64,000 nt of DNA from Fibrella forsythiae (GTDB lineage: Bacteria; Bacteroidota; Bacteroidia; Cytophagales; Spirosomataceae), in assembly GCF_017353175.1 (NCBI RefSeq), contig NZ_JAFMYW010000001.1, positions 682,001-746,000 on the forward strand, read 5' to 3'. The translations under genes were made by a program, and so were the position numbers. Under the pieces are notes generated by a model. The model was not told where the DNA came from and searched no databases. It saw only the letters and a program-made list of their open reading frames with translations. Each line of letters begins with the position of its first letter. Positions within the stretch are counted from its first letter, which is position 1. This document shows, piece by piece, positions 52,723 through 62,288 of the stretch.

Positions 52723-53075
52723 GCAGTTGCAGCAGGCAGTACATCGCCCTACTTTGAAACGGTATAAAAAGCCCGTGGTTTCGACTGCGGGCTTTTCTTA
52801 TGCCCTATTGTGCAGGTCCCCAAAGCAACGTACCCGGACGGGCATACTGCCAACTACTACTGCCACCTGCCCCCACCCCCTGTCATTCCGGCCCGTTACG
52901 TTGAATTTAACTGCCAATCTGTCACAAAATCGAACAAAAAAGTCGACTGGCATTTTGCTTGATGTAGGAGTGGTAATCGGTTGCTTTGATAGGAATCGAA
53001 CGATCATTAACCACAGCATAAACTCTAAACAGCATCTGACTGTCGCGCCTGGCGCGGCGGTCCAATTAACCAAAT
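52723..53075. other. 353-bp gap upstream of dnaK
   Basis: Holds the DUF937 terminator at its left end and an AACGTACC octamer (52827). A GC-rich patch GCGCCTGGCGC lies 20 bp before dnaK. No CIRCE-type inverted repeat or clear TAnnTTTG box was found. Confidence 0.5.
52767..52796 (+). terminator. Terminator after the DUF937 gene
   Basis: AAAAGCCCG (52767-52775) pairs with CGGGCTTTT (52788-52796). Confidence 0.82.
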
Positions 53076-55013
53076 ATGGGAAAGATCATAGGCATTGACT
53101 TAGGCACCACCAACTCGTGCGTGGCCGTGATGGAAGGGAACGAGCCCGTTGTTATTCCAAACAGCGAAGGCCGTCGTACCACACCATCGGTAGTGGCGTT
53201 TATGGACAACGGCAATGGCGAGCGTAAAATCGGTGACCCCGCCAAACGTCAGGCCATTACGAACCCGCAAAACACCATTTCATCGATTAAGCGGTTTATG
53301 GGCAAGCGTTTCAACGACGTTGCCAACGAAACCAGCCAAATGCCGTACACCGTTGAGCGTGGTCCAAACGACACCCCTCGCGTACGCATCGGCGATCGTC
53401 AATATACTCCTCAGGAGCTTTCGGCGCTGATTCTGCAAAAGATGAAGCAGACGGCCGAAGACTATCTGGGCCAAACTGTAACGGAAGCCGTTATTACGGT
53501 TCCTGCTTACTTTAACGATGCTGAGCGTCAGGCCACCAAAGAAGCTGGTCAGATTGCCGGCCTCGACGTGAAACGGATCATCAACGAGCCAACAGCGGCA
53601 GCCCTTGCCTACGGTCTTGACAAGACTAGCAAGGACATGAAGATCGCCGTATTTGACCTTGGTGGCGGTACGTTCGATATCTCGATCCTGGAACTGGGTG
53701 ATGGCATCTTCGAAGTAAAATCAACTGACGGTGATACGCACCTTGGTGGTGACGACTTCGACCAGGTGATCATCGGCTGGTTGGCGCAGGAGTTCATCAA
53801 CGACGAAAACATTGATCTGCGGAAAGACCCAATGGCGCTTCAACGCCTGAAGGAAGCCGCCGAAAAAGCGAAGATCGAATTGTCGAGTTCATCGTCAACA
53901 GAGATCAACCTGCCTTACATTATGCCCGTTAACGGCATACCCAAGCACCTGGTGCGTACGCTGACCCGGGCGAAGTTTGAGCAACTGGCTGATTCACTGA
54001 TTCAGCGGAGCCTGGAGCCTTGCCGCCGCGCGCTGAAGAACTCAGGTCTGAGCGCCAGCCAGATCGACGAAGTGATTCTGGTAGGTGGGTCAACGCGGAT
54101 TCCGAAAGTGCAGGAAGAAGTAGAGAAACTGTTTGGCCGCAAACCATCGAAAGCCGTTAACCCCGACGAAGCCGTAGCCATTGGCGCTGCCATTCAGGGT
54201 GGCGTACTGACGGGTGAAGTAAAAGACGTACTGCTGCTCGACGTTATTCCGCTGTCGCTGGGTATCGAAACCATGAACGGTGTGTTCACCAAAATGGTAG
54301 AGGCCAACACCACGATTCCAACCAAGAAAACGGAAACGTTCTCAACGGCGTCTGACAACCAGCCTAGCGTAGAGATCAACGTCCTGCAGGGCGAACGTCC
54401 GATGGCGGCTCAGAACCGCCAGTTAGGTCGGTTTATCCTGTCAGACATTCCACCAGCACCACGTGGCGTACCGCAGATTGAGGTGACGTTCGACGTAGAT
54501 GCCAACGGTATTCTGAACGTAACGGCCCGCGACAAAGGCACCGGTAAAGAACAGAAGATTCGGATTGAAGCCAGCAGTGGCCTCACCGACGCTGAAATTA
54601 CCCGGATGCGCGAAGAAGCGAAAGCCAATGAAGCATCGGATAAGGCGGAACGCGAAAAAATCGAGAAAGTGAACAGCGCCGACTCGATGATTTTCCAAAC
54701 CGAGAAGCAACTGAAAGACTACGGCGACAAACTGTCGGCTGGTAATAAAGAAGCCATCGAAAGCGCCCTGACGCAACTGCGTTCGGCTCACGGTTCACGC
54801 GACGTGGCCGCGATTGACACGGCGATGGAAGCGATCACCGCTGCCTGGAACGCTGCTTCGCAGGAAATCTACGCGGCCACACAAGGCCAGGATGGCGGGG
54901 CCAACCCAATGGATGGTTTCGGCGGACAACCCGGCGGTGGCCAGCCAAACGGCGCGCAGAACCAGCCTACGGACGGTGACGTTTCAGACGTTCCTTACGA
55001 AGAAGTGAAGTAA
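53076..55013 (+). CDS. dnaK: Chaperone protein DnaK (Hsp70)
   Basis: 645 residues. ATPase domain with [17 protein letters not shown], the linker motif at [36 protein letters not shown] and [14 protein letters not shown]. Substrate-binding domain and a helical lid end in a Gly/Gln/Pro-rich tail with VPYEEVK. Folds and refolds cytoplasmic proteins with DnaJ and GrpE, whose genes are not adjacent. ATG at 53076. A short hairpin and a strong terminator follow. Confidence 0.98.
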   Translation: MGKIIGIDLGTTNSCVAVMEGNEPVVIPNSEGRRTTPSVVAFMDNGNGERKIGDPAKRQAITNPQNTISSIKRFMGKRFNDVANETSQMPYTVERGPNDTPRVRIGDRQYTPQELSALILQKMKQTAEDYLGQTVTEAVITVPAYFNDAERQATKEAGQIAGLDVKRIINEPTAAALAYGLDKTSKDMKIAVFDLGGGTFDISILELGDGIFEVKSTDGDTHLGGDDFDQVIIGWLAQEFINDENIDLRKDPMALQRLKEAAEKAKIELSSSSSTEINLPYIMPVNGIPKHLVRTLTRAKFEQLADSLIQRSLEPCRRALKNSGLSASQIDEVILVGGSTRIPKVQEEVEKLFGRKPSKAVNPDEAVAIGAAIQGGVLTGEVKDVLLLDVIPLSLGIETMNGVFTKMVEANTTIPTKKTETFSTASDNQPSVEINVLQGERPMAAQNRQLGRFILSDIPPAPRGVPQIEVTFDVDANGILNVTARDKGTGKEQKIRIEASSGLTDAEITRMREEAKANEASDKAEREKIEKVNSADSMIFQTEKQLKDYGDKLSAGNKEAIESALTQLRSAHGSRDVAAIDTAMEAITAAWNAASQEIYAATQGQDGGANPMDGFGGQPGGGQPNGAQNQPTDGDVSDVPYEEVK

Positions 55014-55017
55014 TGTT

Positions 55018-55056
55018 TTAACTCTGTCAGGTCTCAGAAAGACATAACAGGGTTAA
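55018..55056. repeat. Imperfect hairpin after dnaK
   Basis: TTAACTCTGTCAGGTCT (55018-55034) pairs with 55040-55056 over 17 bp with three mismatches; loop CAGAA. It directly precedes the terminator. Confidence 0.55.
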
Positions 55057-55085
55057 AAGCCCCTGCTAAGTTAGCAGGGGCTTTT
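55055..55085 (+). terminator. dnaK terminator
   Basis: AAAAGCCCCTGCTAA (55055-55069) pairs with 55071-55085, followed by TTTT. Confidence 0.93.
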
Positions 55086-55239
55086 TTTTCGCTGGATAGG
55101 TTGGCGATATTCGTGATTGATCGCAGACAGACGGTAAGGGTTGGCCTGTTTTCGCTTTACTGGGTACGTTACCAGCTGATCGCCACTGCGATGCCAGACA
55201 GTAACTTGTTTACAGACACATCGCCGCTCAATGCTTCGA

Positions 55240-58200
55240 ATGAAATCACTAAAAACACCCCTACTCTGGCTGGCTTTCCTGGCCATTGCCGTTGTCTCCT
55301 GCATTAAAATGGCGCCCGGCGGATCGTCTAAAACTGCTAAATCGACGGCGCAAATTATTCGGGAAGATCCAGTTAATGGCCTCGCCAACGCGAAAGCAAC
55401 CCGTGAAAAGACCGCCCTTAAAGTAGCCGATGGCCTTCAGGTATCGCTATGGGCCTCTGATTCGCTGGCGCCCGACCCGGTTTCGATGTCGATCGACGAT
55501 AAAGGCCGCGTATACCTGAACCGGACAAACCGGCAGAAAAACTCGGAGTTCGACATTCGGGGCCACCGCGACTGGATGACCGAGTCAATTGGGCTTCAAA
55601 CGGTGGAAGACCGGCGTGCTTTTCTGCACAAAACATTTGACCCCGCAAAAAGTAAGGAAAACGAATGGCTGAAAGACCTGAACGTAGACGGCAGCCACGA
55701 CTGGCGTGATCTGGCCGTTGAAAAAGACGAAGTATGGCGACTCGAAGACACCAACGGCGATGGACTGGCCGACGTGTCGATGCGCGTTCTGAACGACTTC
55801 TTCGACGAAGTATCGGACGTAGCTGGCGGTATTCTGGTGCGGGCAAAAGACGCTTTCGTAACCATAGCCCCCGATGTATGGCGGCTTACAGACACCAATA
55901 ACGACGGTGTATATGATCAGAAAACGTCGATCAGCCACGGGTATGGGGTTCATATCGGTTTCGGTGGCCACGGCATGTCGAACCCGATTGAAGGGCCTGA
56001 CGGGAAGATTTACTGGAATATCGGCGATATCGGCGCAAACATTACTACGGCCGAGGGCGTCAATCACAAGCGGTCGAATGAAGGCATCATTGCCCGGTCG
56101 AACCCGGATGGCACTCATTTTGAAATCTTTGCCGGTGGCCTTCGCAACACGCATGAATTCGTGTTTGATGAATACGGCAACCTGATCAGTTCGGATAACG
56201 ACGGCGACCATCCCGGCGAAAGCGAACGGCTGGTACACGTTGTCGATGGCTCGGATGCCGGTTGGCGGTCGAACTGGCAGTACGGCAAATACACCGACCC
56301 GAAAAATAACCTGTATAAGGTCTGGATGGACGAGAAGCTCTACAAGCCACGTTGGGACGGTCAGGCCGCCTACATCATTCCACCGATCATGAATTACCAT
56401 AACGGCCCCACCGGTATGGTCTATAATCCGGGAACGGCACTGGGGTCGGCCTGGAAAAATAAGTTTTTCCTGGTTGAGTTTGTGGGCAACCCTGCCCGTT
56501 CGCCGATCTGGTCGTTTGGTCTGAAACCAAAGGGAGCCTCGTTTGTCCTCGACGGCGAGCAGAACATTCTCTCGGGTTTACTCCCAACGGGCATTCGTTT
56601 CGGTCCGGATGGCGCGCTCTATGTTGCCGACTGGATCAACGGATGGGATACGAAAAACTACGGTCGGGTCTGGAAGCTGGACGTAACGACCGACAAAAAC
56701 GACATGAGTGCGCTACGTTCGGAGACCAAACGGCTCATGCAGTTAACGTACCCAGACCAGACTGTAGATGTGCTGTACAACCTGTTAAGCAACCCGGATA
56801 TGCGTATCCGGCAGAAAGCACAGTTTGAACTGGCCAGCCGTGGTGCTGCCGGTGCTGCGCAGTTGAACAAAGCCATTGCCCAAACGGAGAACCAGTTAGC
56901 ACGCATTCACGGCATTTGGGGATTGGGGCAACTGGCCCGGCAGGATAAAACATACGGCAAACCGCTCGTGGCCCTGCTGACCGATAAAGACCCGGAGATA
57001 GTGGCGCAGACCGCCAAAGTGATCGGCGACGAGATGCTTACCGAAGCTGGCCCCACCCTGCTTCCTCTGTTGGCGAGTCAGCATCCACGTGTTAAGTTTT
57101 TCAGCGCTCAGGCCCTGGGCCGTATTCACGATAAAGCCGCCGTTGAGCCCCTGCTGGCCATGATCAAGGCCAACAACGACGAAGACGTTTACCTGCGTCA
57201 TGCGGCGGTACTGGCCCTTTCTCGTATTGGCCAGATTGACCCGATAGCCGCGCTGGCAAAAAGCCAGGACAAATCGCTCCGCCTGGCTGGCGTGCTGGTA
57301 TTGCGCCGCCTGAAAAACGACAAAGTGGCCCTTTTCCTGAAAGACAGCGATGAATATATCGTCACCGAAGCGGCCCGCGCCATCAACGATGACGAGTCGA
57401 TCCCAACGGCCCTGCCCGCCCTGGCAGCTACGCTAGGCGAAAAACGGTTCACATCTGAACCGCTACTCCGGCGGGCAATCAATGCCTGTCTGCGCGTTGG
57501 GGGTAATGATCAGATAAATCAGCTCCTGTCTTTTGCCAAACGAACCGACGTAGACAAAACACTGAGAGCGGAAGCGCTGGCAACGCTGGGTACGTGGGCG
57601 GCCCCTTCGCTAATGGACCGGGTTGACGGCCGCTATCGGGGAGCGCTTCAACATGATCTGGTTACGGTTCAATCGGCCGTTCAGCCTTATATGAATGACC
57701 TGTTGCAGGACTCTGAGCCTGCTGTTCTGGTGGCAACGGCACAGATGGCCAGTAATCTGGGCATCACCAGCGCCACTGATAAGTTAGCCAAGCTGCAACA
57801 GGAAAGCGGTGCTGGCGAGGTACGCAGTGCTGTCTTGACGGCCCTGAACACATTACACTACGCCGGTATGGAATCGGCGTTGAAGATGGGCATGAGTGAT
57901 TCAAACGCCGACGTTCGTACGGTAGCGTTGGGGCTCATGCGCGGGCAAAACCTGTCTGCGGCGGCGCTGGCCGAAATGTCGAAAACGATTTTCGAGAAAG
58001 GTACGGAGAAAGAACAGCAGCAGCTTATTCAGGTGCTGGGAGCCATGCCGGTAGCGAAAACCGAACCAATTCTGGCTGGATTGATTGACCGGATGGCGGC
58101 TAAAACGCTTGCTCCAAGTCTTGCGCTGGAATTAAATGAAGCCGTTGATTCAACCAAATCAGCTTCGCTCATCGCTAAGTTGGCACCCTTCCGCTCAACG

Positions 58201-58662
58201 GGCATGACGGTAGCCGATTATCAGGATGCGCTGTTCGGTGGCGACCGGCAGGCGGGTCGTCGTTATTTTATGACCAACTCAACCGGTCAGTGTGTACGCT
58301 GCCATGCCATCGGCGGGCAGGGTGGCGAGGTTGGCCCCTCGCTGACCAATATCGGCAATGTACTTACCCGAGATCAACTATTACAGGCGCTCATCGAACC
58401 AAGTGCCCGACTCTCGCCCGGCTACGGAACGGTAATGCTCACCCTGGCCGACGGGCAAACGGTTAGTGGTGTTCTGATGCAGGAGTCGGAGAGTGAACTT
58501 GTGCTGAAAACAACGGAAGCCGAGCCACTGAAAGTGGCCGTATCACGGATCAAGAAGCGGGAAAACATGCCCTCAAGTATGCCGCCGATGGGATACCTCC
58601 TCTCGAAACGCGAGATAAGGGATGTCGTTGAGTTCCTGACTAACCTGAAAGGCGGCAGGTAA
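55240..58662 (+). CDS. PVC-type dehydrogenase/HEAT-repeat lipoprotein with C-terminal cytochrome c
   Basis: 1140 residues. Lipoprotein signal (MKSLKTPLLWLAFLAIAVVSC). Beta-propeller like the membrane-bound dehydrogenase domain of PVC bacteria (~50-490; LKVADGLQVSLWASDSLAPD, GKIYWNIGDIGANITT, GLRNTHEFVFDEYGN, GIRFGPDGALYVADWINGWD). HEAT-like repeats (~500-960, about 12 helical pairs). Cytochrome c domain (from ~1000) with CVRCH (~1018) and a distal Met, ending VVEFLTNLKGG. Periplasmic or surface electron-transferring enzyme; substrate unknown. Start: ATG 55240; another ATG three codons earlier (55231) is equally possible. Isolated transcription unit between the dnaK terminator and a hairpin element. 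Confidence 0.9.
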   Translation: MKSLKTPLLWLAFLAIAVVSCIKMAPGGSSKTAKSTAQIIREDPVNGLANAKATREKTALKVADGLQVSLWASDSLAPDPVSMSIDDKGRVYLNRTNRQKNSEFDIRGHRDWMTESIGLQTVEDRRAFLHKTFDPAKSKENEWLKDLNVDGSHDWRDLAVEKDEVWRLEDTNGDGLADVSMRVLNDFFDEVSDVAGGILVRAKDAFVTIAPDVWRLTDTNNDGVYDQKTSISHGYGVHIGFGGHGMSNPIEGPDGKIYWNIGDIGANITTAEGVNHKRSNEGIIARSNPDGTHFEIFAGGLRNTHEFVFDEYGNLISSDNDGDHPGESERLVHVVDGSDAGWRSNWQYGKYTDPKNNLYKVWMDEKLYKPRWDGQAAYIIPPIMNYHNGPTGMVYNPGTALGSAWKNKFFLVEFVGNPARSPIWSFGLKPKGASFVLDGEQNILSGLLPTGIRFGPDGALYVADWINGWDTKNYGRVWKLDVTTDKNDMSALRSETKRLMQLTYPDQTVDVLYNLLSNPDMRIRQKAQFELASRGAAGAAQLNKAIAQTENQLARIHGIWGLGQLARQDKTYGKPLVALLTDKDPEIVAQTAKVIGDEMLTEAGPTLLPLLASQHPRVKFFSAQALGRIHDKAAVEPLLAMIKANNDEDVYLRHAAVLALSRIGQIDPIAALAKSQDKSLRLAGVLVLRRLKNDKVALFLKDSDEYIVTEAARAINDDESIPTALPALAATLGEKRFTSEPLLRRAINACLRVGGNDQINQLLSFAKRTDVDKTLRAEALATLGTWAAPSLMDRVDGRYRGALQHDLVTVQSAVQPYMNDLLQDSEPAVLVATAQMASNLGITSATDKLAKLQQESGAGEVRSAVLTALNTLHYAGMESALKMGMSDSNADVRTVALGLMRGQNLSAAALAEMSKTIFEKGTEKEQQQLIQVLGAMPVAKTEPILAGLIDRMAAKTLAPSLALELNEAVDSTKSASLIAKLAPFRSTGMTVADYQDALFGGDRQAGRRYFMTNSTGQCVRCHAIGGQGGEVGPSLTNIGNVLTRDQLLQALIEPSARLSPGYGTVMLTLADGQTVSGVLMQESESELVLKTTEAEPLKVAVSRIKKRENMPSSMPPMGYLLSKREIRDVVEFLTNLKGGR

Positions 58663-58669
58663 AAAAAGA

Positions 58670-58752
58670 GTTTACAGTTTTTTGTCTTCAATTGCTTCGC
58701 TAAGCAACCGGCTGGGAATGAGCGGCACAACTGAAGACAGAAAATTGTAAAC
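58670..58752. repeat. Hairpin element, 25-bp stem with three mismatches
   Basis: 58670-58694 pairs with 58728-58752 (words GTTTACAGTTTTTTGTCTTC). The loop has GCTTCGCTAAGCAACC and AGCGGC. Seven bp after the preceding stop codon. Confidence 0.8.
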
Positions 58753-58835
58753 TTTTTCTGGCACGATCTTTGTAAAACTACTTAGTACCCATAAATAAGC
58801 CGATAAGACGGCCTCACATTACACACAAAACTCGG

Positions 58836-58865
58836 TAAGCCCGCTAACTCTCGTTGGCGGGCTTA
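58836..58865. terminator. Hairpin terminator
   Basis: TAAGCCCGCTAAC (58836-58848) pairs with 58853-58865 with one mismatch; T-rich after. Confidence 0.8.
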
Positions 58866-58877
58866 TTTGTTTGCCCG

Positions 58878-58885
58878 TACCTTTG
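58878..58885 (+). promoter_or_regulatory. Candidate -7 element TACCTTTG
   Basis: Matches TAnnTTTG, 24 bp before the ATG of the purple acid phosphatase gene, with TTTG at 58867-58870 too close to be a standard -33. Confidence 0.5.
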
Positions 58886-58909
58886 CGCACAGCCTATTTT
58901 TATTCGCGC

Positions 58910-61246
58910 ATGCGTTACACTCTACGTTTATTGATTTTCCCGTTAAGCCTCTGCCTGAGCAACTTGCCCGGCCTGGCACAAACGATCATTCGTGGTCCGT
59001 ATCTACAACAGGTTACACCCACCAGTGTTGTGGTGCGCTGGCGAACTGACCTCGCAACCGATAGCCGGGTACGTTTCGGTACAGGATTGACCCAACAGGT
59101 TACTGACCCTAAATCGACAACAGAACACGCTGTTACGCTGACTGGGCTTCTTCCAGCGACCAAATACCCATATGTTGTCGGTACGTCAACGGCTAATCTT
59201 TCGCCGGTCGACGATTCATACTATGTTAAAACAGCACCCGCATTTGGGTCGAATGACCCGGTAAGGTTATGGATGCTGGGTGATTTCGGGACGGGCTCGG
59301 ACCGTCAGAGGCAAACCTTCGATGCCATTAAACTACCGTTTCAGAACAAGCGCGCTGATTTGTGGATTTGGCTCGGCGACAACGCCTATACATATGGCAG
59401 AGATGACGAGTATCAGAACTGGGTATTCAACTATGCACCCGAATATCTGCGTAATTTACCGTTCTACGCGACGCCGGGAAACCACGACTACCACGACGAC
59501 AATAACGATTATAATGTGCCTTATTATGCACTAACTACGTACCCAAAACAAGGCGAAGCAGGAGGCACTCCCTCCAACTCGTCGTCATACTATTCGGTAG
59601 ATTACGGGGCGGTCCACCTGGTGTCGCTGGACTCCTTTGGCAATGAAGACGGTAAATACAGAATCTGGGACACCACCGGCACGCAGATGCAATGGCTCAA
59701 GCGTGATCTGGCCGCCAATAAAAGACCCTGGACAATCATTGTCTTTCATCACCCGCCCTACACACAGGGATCGCGCAACTCGGATACAGAACAGGATCTG
59801 ATCCTGAACCGTGAACGACTAACGCCGATTTTTGAACGCTACAACGTTGATCTGGTCGTAAGTGGGCACAGTCATGTGTACGAACGTACCTACCAGATGC
59901 GCGGCCACCGGGGTTTGTCTACCACCTTCGACAAGAAATTATATGCCGTAGATACAACGACGGGGCGATACGATGGTTCGGCTAATTCATGTCCGATCGT
60001 TCAGAAAAACGGGAGCCTTGTCTATATCGTCAATGGGTCAGGCGGTGCTAATACGGGGCGGTCGCCCAACTACCCACACAAGGCTATGGTATACAGTTAT
60101 ACCGACGAAGGGGGTTCGATGGTGATCGATGCATCTGAGAATCGGCTTGATGGTCAATGGGTTGCACCGAGTGGTGTTCTCGATCGATTCACGATGGTAA
60201 AGAACGTGAACCGCCGTCAGTCATTTGCCCTAAACTATGCCGACACCTTAACACTTACTGCCTCCTGGGTAGGAAACGCGGTAACTGGCAATGGCTCGTC
60301 TGCCCGGTACAGCTGGTCGACCGGACAGACAAGCCGCACCATTCGGACGGTCAATCAGTCAGGTACGTTCCGGGTTACTGATGGGCAGGGATGCCTTACG
60401 GATGAATATACGGTAACGGTAGCGCCCCGCCCGAAACTAACCACCAACGCACTGGCGGCATCGGCCTACTGCCCCGGCACCATCGTTACACTGACAGTCA
60501 CCGCGGAAAATGCACCACTCGCGCCAAACTGGACATACGACATACAACTCTCCGACGCTTCAGGCAGCTTCAGTTCGCCACGATCACTAAGTTCAGGTAC
60601 GTTTGCCGCGCTCACAACCCGAATTCCGGCAGACCTGAACGCTGGAACGGGCTACCGGTTGCGCGCCGTTCCCCGCGAAGTTGGGTATGCCGAGGTAGTT
60701 GCCGGGCCGGCATTCAGTATAAAGGCCCTTCCAACGGCAGCGGTAACAGGTTCTGCAACGGCCCTGGTTGGGCAGCCGGCATCTGCTACTGTTAGCCTTA
60801 CGGGTGACGCTCCCTGGCAGTTGACATTTTCTAATGGCACCTCTCAGACTGTCACCACACAACCCGCCGTTATAACCTTCCCGGCCTTACCCGGAGGTAT
60901 CACGCGGTTGACAAACGTCTCGAATGACTGCGGCAAAGGAACCGTTCTGGCGGCGGGTGAGCTAACCGGCTTGCTGCCAACTGCCGTTGAGCCAGCGGCC
61001 AATCGCATCCAGATTTATCCGAATCCAACATCCGGTCAGGTGTGGATTGATTTTCTGAAAGCAGAGCGTACCCCTATTGATCTGCAAGTATTCGATAGCC
61101 GGGGCGTTCAGATTAGTGGTCGGCAACTTGGCAGCGGTTCAACGCCAGCCCGCATTGCCGTACCGCTCGATCAGGCAGGCATGTTCTTTATTCAGGTGCG
61201 GGTTGGAGACGAGTTGTTCATGAAGAAAATCCTGCGTCAACCCTGA
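58910..61246 (+). CDS. Purple acid phosphatase-like metallophosphoesterase, T9SS-secreted
   Basis: 778 residues. Signal peptide (LRLLIFPLSLCLSNLPGLAQ), an N-terminal fibronectin-III-like domain (~25-110; IRGPYLQQVTPTSVVVRW), then a dinuclear metallophosphatase with all five blocks: MLGDFGTGS, WLGDNAYTYG, TPGNHDYHD, VFHHPPYTQG, VVSGHSHVYERTY. Ig-like modules follow (YSWSTGQTSRTIRTV) and a type A T9SS sorting domain (IQIYPNPTSGQVWIDF, GMFFIQVRVGDELFMKKI). Releases phosphate from organic esters outside the cell. The ATG at 58910 gives the signal peptide; a frame 13 codons longer exists. Confidence 0.93.
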   Translation: MRYTLRLLIFPLSLCLSNLPGLAQTIIRGPYLQQVTPTSVVVRWRTDLATDSRVRFGTGLTQQVTDPKSTTEHAVTLTGLLPATKYPYVVGTSTANLSPVDDSYYVKTAPAFGSNDPVRLWMLGDFGTGSDRQRQTFDAIKLPFQNKRADLWIWLGDNAYTYGRDDEYQNWVFNYAPEYLRNLPFYATPGNHDYHDDNNDYNVPYYALTTYPKQGEAGGTPSNSSSYYSVDYGAVHLVSLDSFGNEDGKYRIWDTTGTQMQWLKRDLAANKRPWTIIVFHHPPYTQGSRNSDTEQDLILNRERLTPIFERYNVDLVVSGHSHVYERTYQMRGHRGLSTTFDKKLYAVDTTTGRYDGSANSCPIVQKNGSLVYIVNGSGGANTGRSPNYPHKAMVYSYTDEGGSMVIDASENRLDGQWVAPSGVLDRFTMVKNVNRRQSFALNYADTLTLTASWVGNAVTGNGSSARYSWSTGQTSRTIRTVNQSGTFRVTDGQGCLTDEYTVTVAPRPKLTTNALAASAYCPGTIVTLTVTAENAPLAPNWTYDIQLSDASGSFSSPRSLSSGTFAALTTRIPADLNAGTGYRLRAVPREVGYAEVVAGPAFSIKALPTAAVTGSATALVGQPASATVSLTGDAPWQLTFSNGTSQTVTTQPAVITFPALPGGITRLTNVSNDCGKGTVLAAGELTGLLPTAVEPAANRIQIYPNPTSGQVWIDFLKAERTPIDLQVFDSRGVQISGRQLGSGSTPARIAVPLDQAGMFFIQVRVGDELFMKKILRQP

Positions 61247-61318
61247 CGGAACGGCCAAAAATCGCCATTCTGGCAAAAATTGGCACTATTCCCGGTGCAG
61301 GTGCATTAGTAACGTATT

Positions 61319-62242
61319 ATGGCAGTTTCTATTGACTCGGCTCCGGCCACTGTTACCAGCGGCACCCGGCTCTGGTTATCGCTGGCAGCCGTGTATGTTC
61401 TCTGGGGGTCAACGTACCTGTTCATTCATTTCATGACCGAGCAGATGCCTCCCCTCTACATGGCATCGATGCGGTATATTGTAGCGGGCAGTATTCTGTA
61501 TGCTTACGCCCGCTTCACAGGCACCGAACGCCCAACGCTCGCTCACTGGAAGTCAACTTCGATCATTGGCTTCTTTCTGCTAACGGTTGCCAATGGTGCT
61601 CTCACACTGGCCCTTCAATACATTCCGTCGGGGGTGGGCGCGTTACTTGGGGGCCTGCTGCCTATTTTTCTGCTGTTATTGAACTGGGTTTCCTTCGGTC
61701 AGGTACGTCCCAAAAACCTGTCGTTGATTGGCGTTGCCATTGGGTTTACGGGCATTTACCTGCTCATTAAACCCGACAAGATGGTCAGTTCAGGCGGTGC
61801 CGATGCAAACCTGATCGGTACAGTCCTGGTCGCGATCGGCAACCTGTCGTGGGCCGTGGGTACGTTGCTGACGCCCCGGCTTCAGCAGCCAAACCAAACT
61901 CTGGCCAGCGGTATGCAAATGCTGATGGGCGGGTTACTGTTGATGGTGATCAGCCTGATCTTCGAGCCGGTCAATCTGTTCAGCATTACCCATGCCCCTG
62001 TGAAGGCCCTTGGCTCCATGCTGTATCTGGTCATCTTTGGCAGTATCATTGGGTTCTCGGCCTATGCCTGGCTGGCCCGACATGCGCCCCCTGCCCTGCT
62101 GGCAACCTACGCGTTTGTCAACCCGATCATTGCTGTTTTGCTGGGCGTAACGTTTGCCGGTGAGGTTTTTTCTGCCCGTTCGCTCATTGGTGCTGGCGTG
62201 GCGCTTATTGGTGTCACCCTCATGACGCTGGGCAGGCGCTAG
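61319..62242 (+). CDS. DMT-superfamily (EamA) permease
   Basis: 307 residues, about ten membrane segments in two EamA repeats: AAVYVLWGSTYLFIHFMTEQ and GALLGGLLPIFLLLLNWVSF in the first; VLVAIGNLSWAVGTLLTPRL, GSIIGFSAYAWLARHAPPAL and VNPIIAVLLGVTFAGEVFS in the second. YedA-like exporter of unknown metabolite. ATG at 61319, 72 bp after the phosphatase stop. Confidence 0.9.
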   Translation: MAVSIDSAPATVTSGTRLWLSLAAVYVLWGSTYLFIHFMTEQMPPLYMASMRYIVAGSILYAYARFTGTERPTLAHWKSTSIIGFFLLTVANGALTLALQYIPSGVGALLGGLLPIFLLLLNWVSFGQVRPKNLSLIGVAIGFTGIYLLIKPDKMVSSGGADANLIGTVLVAIGNLSWAVGTLLTPRLQQPNQTLASGMQMLMGGLLLMVISLIFEPVNLFSITHAPVKALGSMLYLVIFGSIIGFSAYAWLARHAPPALLATYAFVNPIIAVLLGVTFAGEVFSARSLIGAGVALIGVTLMTLGRR

Positions 62243-62288
62243 CCGAACCGACGGCAACACAGCCCGCCCGATCGCGTTTATATTGTAT

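Noticed and set aside
51349-58865. GC-stem hairpins at 51349, 52767, 55055 and 58836 as novel elements
   Set aside because: Short GC-rich stem plus T-run: ordinary intrinsic terminators.
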